Shown here piece by piece: positions 40,421 to 47,843 of a DNA stretch of 64,000 nt (within the stretch, counting starts at the first letter, position 1; every line of letters begins with the position of its first letter). The notes below the pieces were generated by a model. That model was given only the letters and a program-made list of their open reading frames with translations. It did not search any database and was not told the DNA's origin. This DNA comes from Streptomyces sp. AC1-42W (GTDB lineage: Bacteria > Actinomycetota > Actinomycetes > Streptomycetales > Streptomycetaceae): contig NZ_QKWY01000001.1 in assembly GCF_003248355.1 (NCBI RefSeq), positions 888,001-952,000 of the forward strand. Reading direction: 5' to 3'. The translations under genes were made by a program, and so were the position numbers.

Positions 40421-41637
40421 GCGAACAGGCGAAGCGACGCGACCTGCGACTGGTGGGTGCCGACTACGGGGCCAACCTGGCAAAGGCCACTCCACAGGAA
40501 CACGCCGTGCTCGACGAAACGGTGGAACTGGACATCAGAAACCCGGAAGCATGCCGCGCTTGGGCGGCGGGGCGGAAAGGGTTCGACGCGGTGATCACCA
40601 TCGCGGAACTCTCCGTACTTCCCGCAGCGGCCATTTCCCATCAACTCGGCCTGCCGGGCAACGACCCGGAGGCCGTCCGCCGCATCCGGTACAAGGACCG
40701 CTGCCGGCAACTGCTGCGCGAAGCCGGATTCCCCCAGCCCGAGTCGGCCGTATGCCACAGTCTGGCCGATGCTCGCCGCTTCGTCTCGGCGACGGCGCCC
40801 GGCCCCTGGGTACTCAAGCCCCGCGACGGCCTGGCCAGCATCGGAGTCCGCCTGGTCGCAGACCCGAAGGACCTGCCGGCAGCCGTCGCCCAGGCATCCC
40901 GGACATCATTCAAAGGGCCCTCCTCCGCGCCCGCAACGGCTTCTGCCCCGCCGGCCCGGGCGACCGACGAGATGCTCCGGAACACTCCCCCCTTCCTGAT
41001 CGAAACCCATGTGGACGGAGCCGAGTACTCCGCCGAGGGCGTATTCGTCCAAGGGGTCCCCCGGGTACTGGGGCTGACACGCAAGGAAGTGACCACCGGC
41101 TTCATCTCCACCAGCCAGCGAATGCCCTCCGGGCTGACCGAAGCATCGACGGAGGACGCCCGGAGCACAGTCGAGCGGGCCCTGAACGCAACCGGCATCA
41201 CACGCGGCGCGTTCCATGTCGAGCTGTGGCTCACCAGGACAGGGGTGGTCCTGGGCGAGTTCCACATCCGCACCGGGGGTGACTTCATCCACGCACTCGT
41301 GGAACACACCAGGCCGGGCCTCGAGTTCTACGGCACGCATCTCGACGACCTGCTCGACAACACCCCGGCGCCGACGCCACCCATGACCCGGGCGGCACGG
41401 GTTCAGTTCCTCTTCCCTCCGCCCGGCACTCTGCGGGCCGTGCACGGATGGGACAAGCTCACCAACCACCCGGCCGTACTCAACGCGGACCTGATGGTCG
41501 CCCCAGGAGACACCATTCCGTCCATCCCGGACTCCTTCACCCGGTCGGGCGTCCTCGTCGTCGGCGCGGACACAACCAACGACGCTGACGCGCTGACCGA
41601 GGAGCTGACAGAACAAGTGGTCTTCGAGATGCGATGA
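40345..41637 (+). CDS. ATP-grasp ligase, paralogue 2
   Basis: A 430-residue ATP-grasp ligase homologous to the one at 35420. Core motifs: ILVLGVAGMPSWGRDQL, GNDPEAVRRIRYKDRCRQLL, GPWVLKPRDGLASIGV, FLIETHVDGAEYSAEGVFVQ, FHVELWLTRTGVVLGEFHIR. It has an insertion of about 25 residues (Ala/Pro/Thr-rich, residues about 190-215) absent from paralogue 1. GTG at 40345 follows GAGGTGG. Its stop overlaps the start of the 55-residue peptide gene as ATGA, so enzyme and peptide are made together. The plausible reaction is amide formation on or by that peptide. Confidence 0.88.
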   Translation: MRKGTILVLGVAGMPSWGRDQLGRLSEQAKRRDLRLVGADYGANLAKATPQEHAVLDETVELDIRNPEACRAWAAGRKGFDAVITIAELSVLPAAAISHQLGLPGNDPEAVRRIRYKDRCRQLLREAGFPQPESAVCHSLADARRFVSATAPGPWVLKPRDGLASIGVRLVADPKDLPAAVAQASRTSFKGPSSAPATASAPPARATDEMLRNTPPFLIETHVDGAEYSAEGVFVQGVPRVLGLTRKEVTTGFISTSQRMPSGLTEASTEDARSTVERALNATGITRGAFHVELWLTRTGVVLGEFHIRTGGDFIHALVEHTRPGLEFYGTHLDDLLDNTPAPTPPMTRAARVQFLFPPPGTLRAVHGWDKLTNHPAVLNADLMVAPGDTIPSIPDSFTRSGVLVVGADTTNDADALTEELTEQVVFEMR

Positions 41638-41801
41638 ACCCTGAAGCGCTCAGCCCGGTTGCTGACACGAATGCTGCACCGACCGCGAACGGTGAGGAAC
41701 AGCGGGCCGCCGGCGCGGAGTTCAGCGAGAAGCCCGTGACCGGCGGGGCCGGGCAGACGGTGCGGGGAGCCCTCGGAAAGGCGGGCGCAGACAGTTGGTG
41801 A
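41634..41801 (+). CDS. 55-residue peptide coupled to the ATP-grasp gene (candidate carrier or precursor peptide)
   Basis: The ATG overlaps the ATP-grasp stop (ATGA at 41634-41637) and the frame runs to TGA at 41799-41801. The peptide begins MNPEALSPVADTNAAPTANG, has a charged middle (EEQRAAGAEFSEKP) and ends VTGGAGQTVRGALGKAGADSW. It is hydrophilic, has no Cys and a single Trp as its last residue. Codon use is like the cluster genes. Small peptides coupled to ATP-grasp ligases act as precursors (graspetides, pheganomycin-type) or as amino-group carriers (LysW type). The peptide has neither the Thr/Lys/Asp core of microviridins nor the EDWGE end of LysW, so it would be a new type. Confidence 0.65.
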   Translation: MNPEALSPVADTNAAPTANGEEQRAAGAEFSEKPVTGGAGQTVRGALGKAGADSW

Positions 41802-41887
41802 TCGCGGAGTCGTCCATGAGCCGTACCCCGGTGCACGGGGCGAACAGCCCGCAGGGTCACGGTCCGTGTGTCCTGTACGGTGCCACT

Positions 41888-42334
41888 GTGCCGGAGCGTG
41901 CGAGAATTTTCACTCTGTCCGAAACAGTCGCCAGGGCATTGGCCGACACGTCGGTACTGCGCGGCCGGGTCCGCCGATTCGTCGAAGTCACAGGTCTCGT
42001 GCTGCCGCCAGGGGGCTTGTTCGTCGCACGGCTGTCGGACGAGGCGCTACGGCGGCTGGGGACGGGGGCGGCGCAGGTGGGCGGGGACCGTCGGCGGGAC
42101 CAGGCCTTCGGGGACGAGGACGCGCGGGGAGCGGGGCGTCCCCGCGTCGACTTCGCTGCGGCGCACTCACGGTTCAGCCGGCTGGGAGACACATGGCCGC
42201 CTGCCGCGTGCTTGGGATTGTTGCGGACGCCGGCCGACTCCGCGCGTCCGCTCGCGTACTACCACGATCTGGAACGCGGCGACGACCTGTGCTACGCGTT
42301 CGGCCGGCTGGTCGGCTCGGCGAGGAACCCGTGA
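41888..42334 (+). CDS. Hypothetical protein, 148 residues
   Basis: No family recognised. The N-terminal half is well structured (IFTLSETVARALADTSVLRG, FVEVTGLVLPPGGLFVARL), the centre is Gly/Arg/Asp-rich (about 65-95), and the end has PLAYYHDLERGDDLCYAFGR. The start is uncertain: GTG 41888 gives 148 residues, an ATG at 41795 would give 179 and overlap the peptide gene stop. A GTGA overlap joins it to the next short frame. It is the last reasonably intact gene of the insert. Confidence 0.5.
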   Translation: MPERARIFTLSETVARALADTSVLRGRVRRFVEVTGLVLPPGGLFVARLSDEALRRLGTGAAQVGGDRRRDQAFGDEDARGAGRPRVDFAAAHSRFSRLGDTWPPAACLGLLRTPADSARPLAYYHDLERGDDLCYAFGRLVGSARNP

Positions 42335-42517
42335 CGCGGCAGACATTCCTGGCCGGCCCCGAGGAGTGCACGATCGCCTTCCGCGAAGAGGATGACACCG
42401 GCGGTACGGGCATCGGCGCTGGAGGCTGTGCTTCTGCACCTGGGCCTGGCCCCGACCGTTCAGTTCTTCTCGCCCGAGGACGAGCTCCGGGAGTCGGACT
42501 GGCCGCCTCTCGACTGA
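42331..42517 (+). pseudogene. Short frameshifted gene coupled to the preceding ORF
   Basis: GTG at 42331 overlaps the upstream stop and starts TRQTFLAGPEECTIAFREED. In another frame, from ATG 42392 to TGA 42517, the sequence reads sensibly as ALEAVLLHLGLAPTVQFFSP followed by EDELRESDWPPLD. Joined by a shift near 42395, the two would make a protein of about 60 residues; alternatively the 41-codon ORF is real by itself. Nothing is known of it. Confidence 0.35.
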
Positions 42518-42538
42518 AGAGGCAGCGTAGAGGGATAC

Positions 42539-42769
42539 GTGGCTGTGGACGGCGGTTCGGGTGTTGGTCCCCGTGAGGGTGTCCACGGTCCGGCGAGCCC
42601 GCTGCTCGCACCGGGTTCCTTCGGGCATCCGGGCCGGGGCGGCTCCCTCGGCTTCGCCGACCCGGAGTCCGGGATCGCCTTCGGATACGTCACCAACGGC
42701 CTCCAGAAGGGCGTCACCGCCGATCCCCGGGCACAGGCACTCGTCCGGGCGGTACGGTCGGCGCTATGA
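42539..42769 (+). pseudogene. 3' fragment of the serine hydrolase gene
   Basis: From about 42582 the frame is the same as the last 62 codons of the hydrolase at 29908 (HGPASPLLAPGSFGHPG to AVRSAL). The upstream 14 codons are unrelated. It is the duplicated copy at the right edge of the insert and has no nucleophile. Confidence 0.9.
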
Positions 42770-42820
42770 CTCCTGCGCGCTTCGACGGATACGGCGTCCT
42801 CATCACCGGCGCGGGCCGGG
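42582..42820. repeat. Right direct repeat flanking the 11.4-kb insert
   Basis: Matches 30905-31143. The four differences (42589, 42610, 42613, 42616) all fall at third codon positions of the hydrolase frame and change no residue; the other 204 bases are identical. Confidence 0.95.
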
Positions 42821-43548
42821 GCATCGGCGCCGCCACCGCCCGCCTGCTGGCCGCCGAGGGCGCCCGCGTCCTCGTCACCGACCTGGACACCGGCCGGGCC
42901 GGGGCCGTGGCGGCGGAGATCCGGTCGGACGGGGGCACGGCCGAGGCACTGGCCTGCGACGTGGCGGACCGGGCGGCGATCGAGGCGGCCGTCGCCCACG
43001 CCGTCGAGGCGTTCGGCGGGCTCGACGTCCTCGTCAACAACGCGTACGCCTGCACTCAGGACAGCGTCCTCTTCGAGGACGAGCCCGACGAGACCTGGCA
43101 GCGCGACCTGGACATCACGCTGGGCGGCGCCTACCGCTGCTCGCGCGCCGCGATGCCGCACCTTGCCGCATCGGGCCGGGGCGCGATCGTGTCCATCGGC
43201 TCCGTCAACGGCACCCAGGACTTCGGCAACCACGCCTACAGCGCGGCGAAGGCGGGCCTGGCCAGCCTCACCCGCACCCTCGCCGGCCACGCCGGACCGC
43301 GCGGCGTCCGCGCCAACCTCGTCGTCCCCGGCACGATCCGCACCGACGCCTGGGCGGGCCGCGACGCCGAACTGGGCCGGATCAGCGCGCTGTACCCGCT
43401 GGGCCGGGTCGGCGAACCGGAGGACATCGCGAAGGCGGTCGTGTTCCTGGCGTCGTCGGACGCGGAGTGGATCACGGGCACGTCACTGTGCGTGGACGGC
43501 GGCCTGACAGCGGTGAACGTGGGCTTCCGGACCGCGATCGAGGGCTGA
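42766..43548 (+). CDS. Short-chain dehydrogenase/reductase
   Basis: A 260-residue classical SDR: TGAGRGIG nucleotide motif near residue 15, DVLVNNAYA, catalytic Ser in SIGSVNG, YSAAK, and the C-terminal GEPEDIAKAVVFLASSDAEW with the substrate-lid VDGGLT. Its ATG overlaps the hydrolase stop as in the ancestral arrangement (TATGA). Complete despite the insert upstream. Probably formed an operon with the serine hydrolase; the promoter is now replaced by insert sequence. Confidence 0.9.
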   Translation: MTPARFDGYGVLITGAGRGIGAATARLLAAEGARVLVTDLDTGRAGAVAAEIRSDGGTAEALACDVADRAAIEAAVAHAVEAFGGLDVLVNNAYACTQDSVLFEDEPDETWQRDLDITLGGAYRCSRAAMPHLAASGRGAIVSIGSVNGTQDFGNHAYSAAKAGLASLTRTLAGHAGPRGVRANLVVPGTIRTDAWAGRDAELGRISALYPLGRVGEPEDIAKAVVFLASSDAEWITGTSLCVDGGLTAVNVGFRTAIEG

Positions 43549-43603
43549 GCCCCTTCGCGAGCGGGCCGCGAACGCTGCTCCCCGCTTCGTGCAAGTACGG
43601 GGT

Positions 43604-43625
43604 GAGACCGCCGCCCGGCGGTCTC
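43604..43625. terminator. Hairpin downstream of the SDR gene
   Basis: GAGACCGCCG-CC-CGGCGGTCTC, a perfect 10-bp stem 56 bases after the SDR stop. It lies between this gene and the convergent transposase gene and may also be part of the insertion sequence end. Confidence 0.55.
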
Positions 43626-43648
43626 GGACAGGAGTCTCAATGACGAAG

Positions 43649-44851
43649 TCAAGCCGCTTGCGTGACCGGTGGGGCGGAGGTGAAGACCCGTCCGTCACGC
43701 AGCAGGGCCCACAACACGCCGGCTCGTCGGCGGGCCAGGGCGATGACGGCCTGGACGTGTTTGCAGCCCTCGCCGCGCTTCTTGAGGTAGAAGTCCCGGT
43801 TCGGGCCTTCGCGGATGATGCTGGTCTGCGCGGACATGTAGAACACCCTGCGCAGGCGGCGGCTGTAGCGCTTGGGCCGGTGCAGGTTGCCGGTGCGGCG
43901 GCCGGAGTCGCGCGGGACGGGCACCAGTCCGGCCGCCGAGGCGAGGTGCCCGGCGTCGGCGTAGGCCGACAGGTCGCCGGCCGCGACGACGAACTCGGCC
44001 CCGAGTATCGGCCCCATGCCGGGCAGCGACTCGATGATCTCCGCCTGCGGATGGCTGCGGAACGTCTCGCGGATCTGCTTGTCGATCCGCTTCAGCCGGT
44101 CGTCCAGGGCCAGGATCTGTGCCGCCAGGTCGGCCACGATCTGCGCGGCGACATCCTCGCCGGGCAGCGCGGTCTGCTGGGCCCGGGCAGCTTCCAGCGC
44201 GGTCGCGGCGACCGCGTCGGCACCGCGCACGCTGCGGTTGGCCAGCCAGGCCGTCAGCCTCGCCCTGCCGCGGCGGCGGATCGCGGCAGGGGTCTGGTAA
44301 CCCGTCAGCAGGACCAGCGCCCCCTTCTGCGAGCTGTAGTCGAAGGCCCGCTCCAGCGCGGGAAAGACGCCGGTCAGCACGTCGCGCAGACGGTTGATCA
44401 TCCTTACCCGGTCGGCCACGAGGTCGGAACGGTGGGCGGTCGGCAAGGCGAGGTCGGCAGCGAGCTGGGCGGGCACGTCGATGACGGCGAAGTCGTTGCG
44501 GTGACGGGCGGTCTCGGCGATGACGTAGGCGTCGCGGGCGTCGGTCTTCGCCTCGCCCCGGTAGGCGCCCGACATGCGGTTGACCGTGCGTCCGGGCACA
44601 TAGACGGCCTTCTGGCCGTGCGCCGCGAGCAGGGCCAGCAGCAGCGCGGAGGACGTCCCGGAGATATCCACCGCCCAACGGATCTGGTCCGCCAAGTCGA
44701 GGATCTCGCCCATGGCGGTCAGGATCGCCGACTCGTCGTTGTCGATCTTCTTCGACCAGAGCGTCGCGCCGGTCTCATCGACCACCGCCGCCCAGTGGTG
44801 GCCCTTCCCGGCATCGACACCGGCCCAGACCTGAGCCTTCCGCTTGCTCAC
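43649..44851 (-). CDS. IS110 family transposase
   Basis: A 400-residue IS110-type transposase. The N-terminal RuvC-like DEDD domain starts VWAGVDAGKGHHWAAVVDE, with RWAVDISGTSSALL, TDARDAYVIAETARH; the C-terminal transposase_20 domain contains IIESLPGMGPILGAEFV and AGLVPVPRDSGRRTGN with the catalytic Ser region. Start GTG 44851 has GAGGAGGGG 5 bases upstream. It appears intact. IS110 elements lack clear terminal inverted repeats and make no regular duplication, so I cannot fix the ends; flanking sequence 43549-43648 and 44852-45064 probably belongs partly to it. Confidence 0.9.
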   Translation of the reverse strand: MSKRKAQVWAGVDAGKGHHWAAVVDETGATLWSKKIDNDESAILTAMGEILDLADQIRWAVDISGTSSALLLALLAAHGQKAVYVPGRTVNRMSGAYRGEAKTDARDAYVIAETARHRNDFAVIDVPAQLAADLALPTAHRSDLVADRVRMINRLRDVLTGVFPALERAFDYSSQKGALVLLTGYQTPAAIRRRGRARLTAWLANRSVRGADAVAATALEAARAQQTALPGEDVAAQIVADLAAQILALDDRLKRIDKQIRETFRSHPQAEIIESLPGMGPILGAEFVVAAGDLSAYADAGHLASAAGLVPVPRDSGRRTGNLHRPKRYSRRLRRVFYMSAQTSIIREGPNRDFYLKKRGEGCKHVQAVIALARRRAGVLWALLRDGRVFTSAPPVTQAA

Positions 44852-45064
44852 TTGCCCCTCCTCGTTCCGCGCGGCATGCCGTCGGCCCGAGGAACACCCC
44901 GCTGTCATCTCCGTAATCAGCGACCGCACGAAGCGCGCACATCTCAATCAGCAGCCAGGGCGCCCCGAAGGACCGGGCGGCCACTCCTGGCAAGCCACTG
45001 AAGGCAAGACCCCATAAGCCACACCCGGCCCTCCCGGGCCACCTAACAACTTACGGAGCCCCCC

Positions 45065-45628
45065 ATGGACCCGGACGAGGATCTGCTCGCTCGCTCCGCG
45101 CGGGAGCCCACCGCCTTCGAACCGCTCGTCGCCCGGCACACGACGGCCCTGCACGGCTACCTCGTACGCCGCGCCCCCGACGCCGCCGACGACCTGCTCT
45201 CCGAGGTATGGCTCCAGGCGTACGCCCACCGGGCCACGTTCGACGCGGCGCGCGGCTCCGCACGCGGCTGGCTGTTCGGCGTCGCCCGCAACGTGCTGTC
45301 GCGCCACCGGCAGAGCGCGGCCCGCGCCGCCGCCCGCGCCGAACCGCGGCCCGACGCCACGACGGCCGACCCCTGGCAGGCGGTCGACCGGCGGCTGGAC
45401 GCCGCGTCGGTGGCACCGGAGCTGCGCCGCAGGCTCGCCGAACTCCCCCCGACCGAGCGCGAACTGCTGCTGCTCGTCGCCTGGGAGCAGCTGACTCCCG
45501 CCGAGGCGGCCGCCGCCGTCGGCATCCCCGCCGGAACCGCCCGTTCCCGCCTGCACCGGGCGCGCGCCCGGCTGCGCGACGGACTGACCGGCCCCGCCCG
45601 TACGACCCTGACGGGAGACTTCGCATGA
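45065..45628 (+). CDS. ECF RNA polymerase sigma factor
   Basis: A 187-residue sigma-70 factor of the ECF class. Region 2 is FEPLVARHTTALHGYLVRRA through LLSEVWLQAYAHRATFD; region 4 is LPPTERELLLLVAWEQLTPA with GTARSRLHRARARL. Normal length. Coupled by an ATGA overlap to a membrane-anchored partner gene, so the two form the usual sigma / regulator pair. Confidence 0.9.
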   Translation: MDPDEDLLARSAREPTAFEPLVARHTTALHGYLVRRAPDAADDLLSEVWLQAYAHRATFDAARGSARGWLFGVARNVLSRHRQSAARAAARAEPRPDATTADPWQAVDRRLDAASVAPELRRRLAELPPTERELLLLVAWEQLTPAEAAAAVGIPAGTARSRLHRARARLRDGLTGPARTTLTGDFA

Positions 45629-46626
45629 CCCACGAGAACCCGCCCACGGACCTGCTCGACTTCCCCGGCGGCGCAGCCCTGGCCCGCGCCGGCCGCACCG
45701 AACCGCCCGCCCCGGAGGCCGCGGCCCGCGCCCGCTCCCTGGTCCTCGCCGCCATCGCGGCCGACGCGGCGGCCCCCGCCCCGGCCCCCGCGCGCCGCTT
45801 CGCCCGCCGCCGGGTCTTCGCCCTCGCGGCGGCGGTCGCGGCCGTCGCGACAGGGGCGGCGGTGCTCCCGGTCGTCGGCTTCGGCGACGACGGCCCGGCC
45901 GCCACCGCGTCGGCGTCCGAGGTCTTCACGACGATGGCCGACCACACGACCACCGGAGCGGGTGCGGGCACCAGGTACTGGAAGACCGAGGTGCGGAGTT
46001 GGGCGGAGGGGCGGAAGGCGCGGACCGACACCCGCTATCTCAGCCGGGACGGGGTCGTCGTGAAGACCCAGGACGGCCGGACCCTCACCAAGGAGAACCC
46101 CGGGGGCACCTCGTGGCCCGTGGGCAAGGGGACGGTCGACTGGGACGGCCTCGGCACCCTGCCGACCGACCCCGACGCCCTGCGCGGGACCCTGTCCGCC
46201 GGTGCCCGGGGCGCCGACGCCGCGGCCGAACAGACGGTTCGGCAGGCCGGCCGGCTGCTGACGGACGCCCCGGTCTCCCCGGAGGTGCGGGCCGCGCTCT
46301 TCCGCGTCCTGGCGCAGACCCCCGGCGCCACGGTCACCGAGGGCGTGAAGGACGCAGTCGGCCGCTCCGGTACCCGGATCTCGTGGAAGTGGGCCGCCCG
46401 GCCCACCGAGAGCAACAAGCGGGAATGGGGCTGGTCCCCGACCACGTACAAGAACGACAAGGGCGGCTGGAAGATCGAAGCCACCGCGGCCCTGCGCGAG
46501 AACTGGATCGTCTCGCCCACGGACGGCCGCCTCCTGGAAGTCGGCCACGACCCGGACGACCGCCCCGGCCACGTCGTCCAGCGCGAAACGTACCTGAACG
46601 CGGGCCCGGCGAAGACAACCCACTGA
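45625..46626 (+). CDS. CU044_5270-type membrane-anchored protein, sigma-factor partner
   Basis: A 333-residue protein with a cytoplasmic N-terminus (about 1-60), one transmembrane helix (FALAAAVAAVATGAAVLPVVG, about 68-88) and an extracytoplasmic domain of about 240 residues. Motifs TRYWKTEVRSW, LPTDPDALRGTL and AALFRVLAQTPGATV agree with the CU044_5270 family, which in actinobacteria sits beside ECF sigmas and may serve as or with an anti-sigma factor. It lacks a zinc-type anti-sigma HxxxCxxC motif. Confidence 0.75.
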   Translation: MTHENPPTDLLDFPGGAALARAGRTEPPAPEAAARARSLVLAAIAADAAAPAPAPARRFARRRVFALAAAVAAVATGAAVLPVVGFGDDGPAATASASEVFTTMADHTTTGAGAGTRYWKTEVRSWAEGRKARTDTRYLSRDGVVVKTQDGRTLTKENPGGTSWPVGKGTVDWDGLGTLPTDPDALRGTLSAGARGADAAAEQTVRQAGRLLTDAPVSPEVRAALFRVLAQTPGATVTEGVKDAVGRSGTRISWKWAARPTESNKREWGWSPTTYKNDKGGWKIEATAALRENWIVSPTDGRLLEVGHDPDDRPGHVVQRETYLNAGPAKTTH

Positions 46627-46656
46627 GCAAGCCCCCGCTCGACGACCGGCCGCCCA

Positions 46657-46685
46657 GGGCGGGCAGGGTGTGGCCCTGCCCGCCC
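46657..46685. terminator. Bidirectional terminator
   Basis: GGGCGGGCAGGG / CCCTGCCCGCCC, a perfect 12-bp stem with a 5-base loop between convergent genes ending at 46626 and 46702. Confidence 0.75.
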
Positions 46686-46701
46686 AGCGCGGCCGCCGGG
46701 C

Positions 46702-47511
46702 TCACCGGCAGACGAGCACGCCGCCGAGGCAGCTGACCCGAAAGGCACCCTCCGCCCGAATAATCCCGTCGACCAACTCCCGCGCCCGCTCGACCGTCTC
46801 CGGGAACGGAACGCCCATCTCGTCGGCCCAGGCTTCGTACGAGGCCAGGTGCGCGACGACCGGCCCGGCGTCGGTCACCTCGATCACCCCGGGAAGCGGA
46901 ATCGTGCGGATCTCACCGAAGACGGCACCGAGGACCGCCGGCGCGTCCTCCAACGTGAAGCGGGCCGACAACTGCACTCGGGCCGGGCCCTCCCGCACGC
47001 CCAGCACATCGCCTGCGGCCCGGCGCCAGAGGTGTTCCAGCTCCCGTTTGTCGGTCCGGCTGTTCGTGGAGACGACCGCGATACCGCCGGGAGCCAGTAC
47101 GCGCCCCAACTCCCGCACGGCGGCGGCCTGGTCCTCGACGTGGTACAGCATGTGAAGCGCAAGCACCGCCCCGAGGGACGCCTCCGCAAGCGGCAACTGC
47201 TGAACGTCCGCGACGATCGCTCCGGGAATGGCGCCGAGGATGCCGGGCGAGACGTCCATGGGCAGCACGCGCAGGTCGGGCCGTTCGTCCCGCACCCGGG
47301 CAACGAATTTCCCGTTCCCGCAGCCCACGTCAGCGACCGCGCCGCGCACGTCGGCCAGTTCGTCGACGACGATGCCCGGGAGGTCGTAGCGCGGGGTCTG
47401 CCACTGGTAAAGGGACTGGCGCGCGGCCAAGTGCTGCTCCGAGCCGTACGCCTTGGTGGAGAGAAGGTAGCGATCGGTCACCGAATGATCGTGCGTGGGC
47501 TGACCGGTCAT
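46702..47511 (-). CDS. Class I SAM-dependent methyltransferase
   Basis: A 269-residue methyltransferase. The SAM site is VADVGCGNGKFVARV (motif I), with the acidic residue in MDVSPGIL, then VADVQQLPLAEASLGAVLALHMLYHV (in parts; motifs II-III) and LGRVLAPGGIAVVSTNS. It belongs to the Methyltransf_11 type; substrate unknown. The ATG overlaps the end of the small upstream gene (ATGA), and the XRE regulator precedes that, so all three may be one unit. Confidence 0.85.
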   Translation of the reverse strand: MTGQPTHDHSVTDRYLLSTKAYGSEQHLAARQSLYQWQTPRYDLPGIVVDELADVRGAVADVGCGNGKFVARVRDERPDLRVLPMDVSPGILGAIPGAIVADVQQLPLAEASLGAVLALHMLYHVEDQAAAVRELGRVLAPGGIAVVSTNSRTDKRELEHLWRRAAGDVLGVREGPARVQLSARFTLEDAPAVLGAVFGEIRTIPLPGVIEVTDAGPVVAHLASYEAWADEMGVPFPETVERARELVDGIIRAEGAFRVSCLGGVLVCR

Positions 47512-47843
47512 CGGGCCTCCATAGGCTTGCCGGCAAGAGCGGGCCTGGCGGTCACCTCGTGAATGTGCGCGCGGAGATCGACCGCCGACCGTGTGCCACG
47601 GTACGGCTCGCTTCCGAGGAGCGCGGCCAGATGACGAAGCCTGATGATGATGCTCGCCGTGTATCTGCGGATGTTGTCGCGGGCCTCTCGTACGGCCCTG
47701 TCCTCCGAGCGGCCAATGAGGTCCCGGCCTTGGAGCCGACCACCCCGGCGATCCGCTAACGGGCGTTCAGAGCCCGGCGGGCGGCGTTGATGACGTTGTG
47801 GGCGTCGGACCCGTAGACGGCCGACTCGCTGAGGGTGCGCCAA
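47508..47843 (-). CDS. Small protein between XRE regulator and methyltransferase
   Basis: A frame of 111 codons whose last 70 residues look like real protein (LIGRSEDRAVREARDNIRRY, TASIIIRLRHLAALLGSEPY), a basic amphipathic helix pair. The stop overlaps the methyltransferase ATG. The first 30 codons overlap the end of the XRE gene in another frame, and no start codon lies after that gene, so translation would have to begin inside it. A similar overlap exists between the XRE and DUF397 genes at 11534-11583. No family recognised. Confidence 0.45.
   Translation of the reverse strand: MAHPQRVGRLRVRRPQRHQRRPPGSERPLADRRGGRLQGRDLIGRSEDRAVREARDNIRRYTASIIIRLRHLAALLGSEPYRGTRSAVDLRAHIHEVTARPALAGKPMEAR

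Larger units (their letters stand above)
31144..42581. mobile_element. 11.4-kb genomic insert bounded by direct repeats, carrying a biosynthetic cluster
   Basis: Everything between the two 239-bp repeats. The repeats consist of chromosomal sequence (hydrolase 3' end plus SDR 5' end), so removing one repeat plus the insert would restore a tidy hydrolase-SDR junction. This is the signature of a single-crossover (Campbell-type) integration or a site-specific insertion with a long overlap. The left edge is transposase debris; no intact integrase or replicase is present inside. The cargo is two ferredoxins, a Rieske protein, an LLM oxidoreductase, an aldehyde dehydrogenase, two ATP-grasp ligases, a cupin, an unknown 605-residue protein and a short peptide gene. 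Confidence 0.75.

Noticed and set aside
41634..41801. LysW-type amino-group carrier protein
   Set aside because: Size and coupling to an ATP-grasp gene fit, but there is no EDWGE terminus and no zinc-binding Cys pairs; kept only as an analogy.
44852..45064. Defined terminal repeats for the IS110 element
   Set aside because: No inverted repeat pairs were found between the flanks, as expected for this family, so no ends are claimed.
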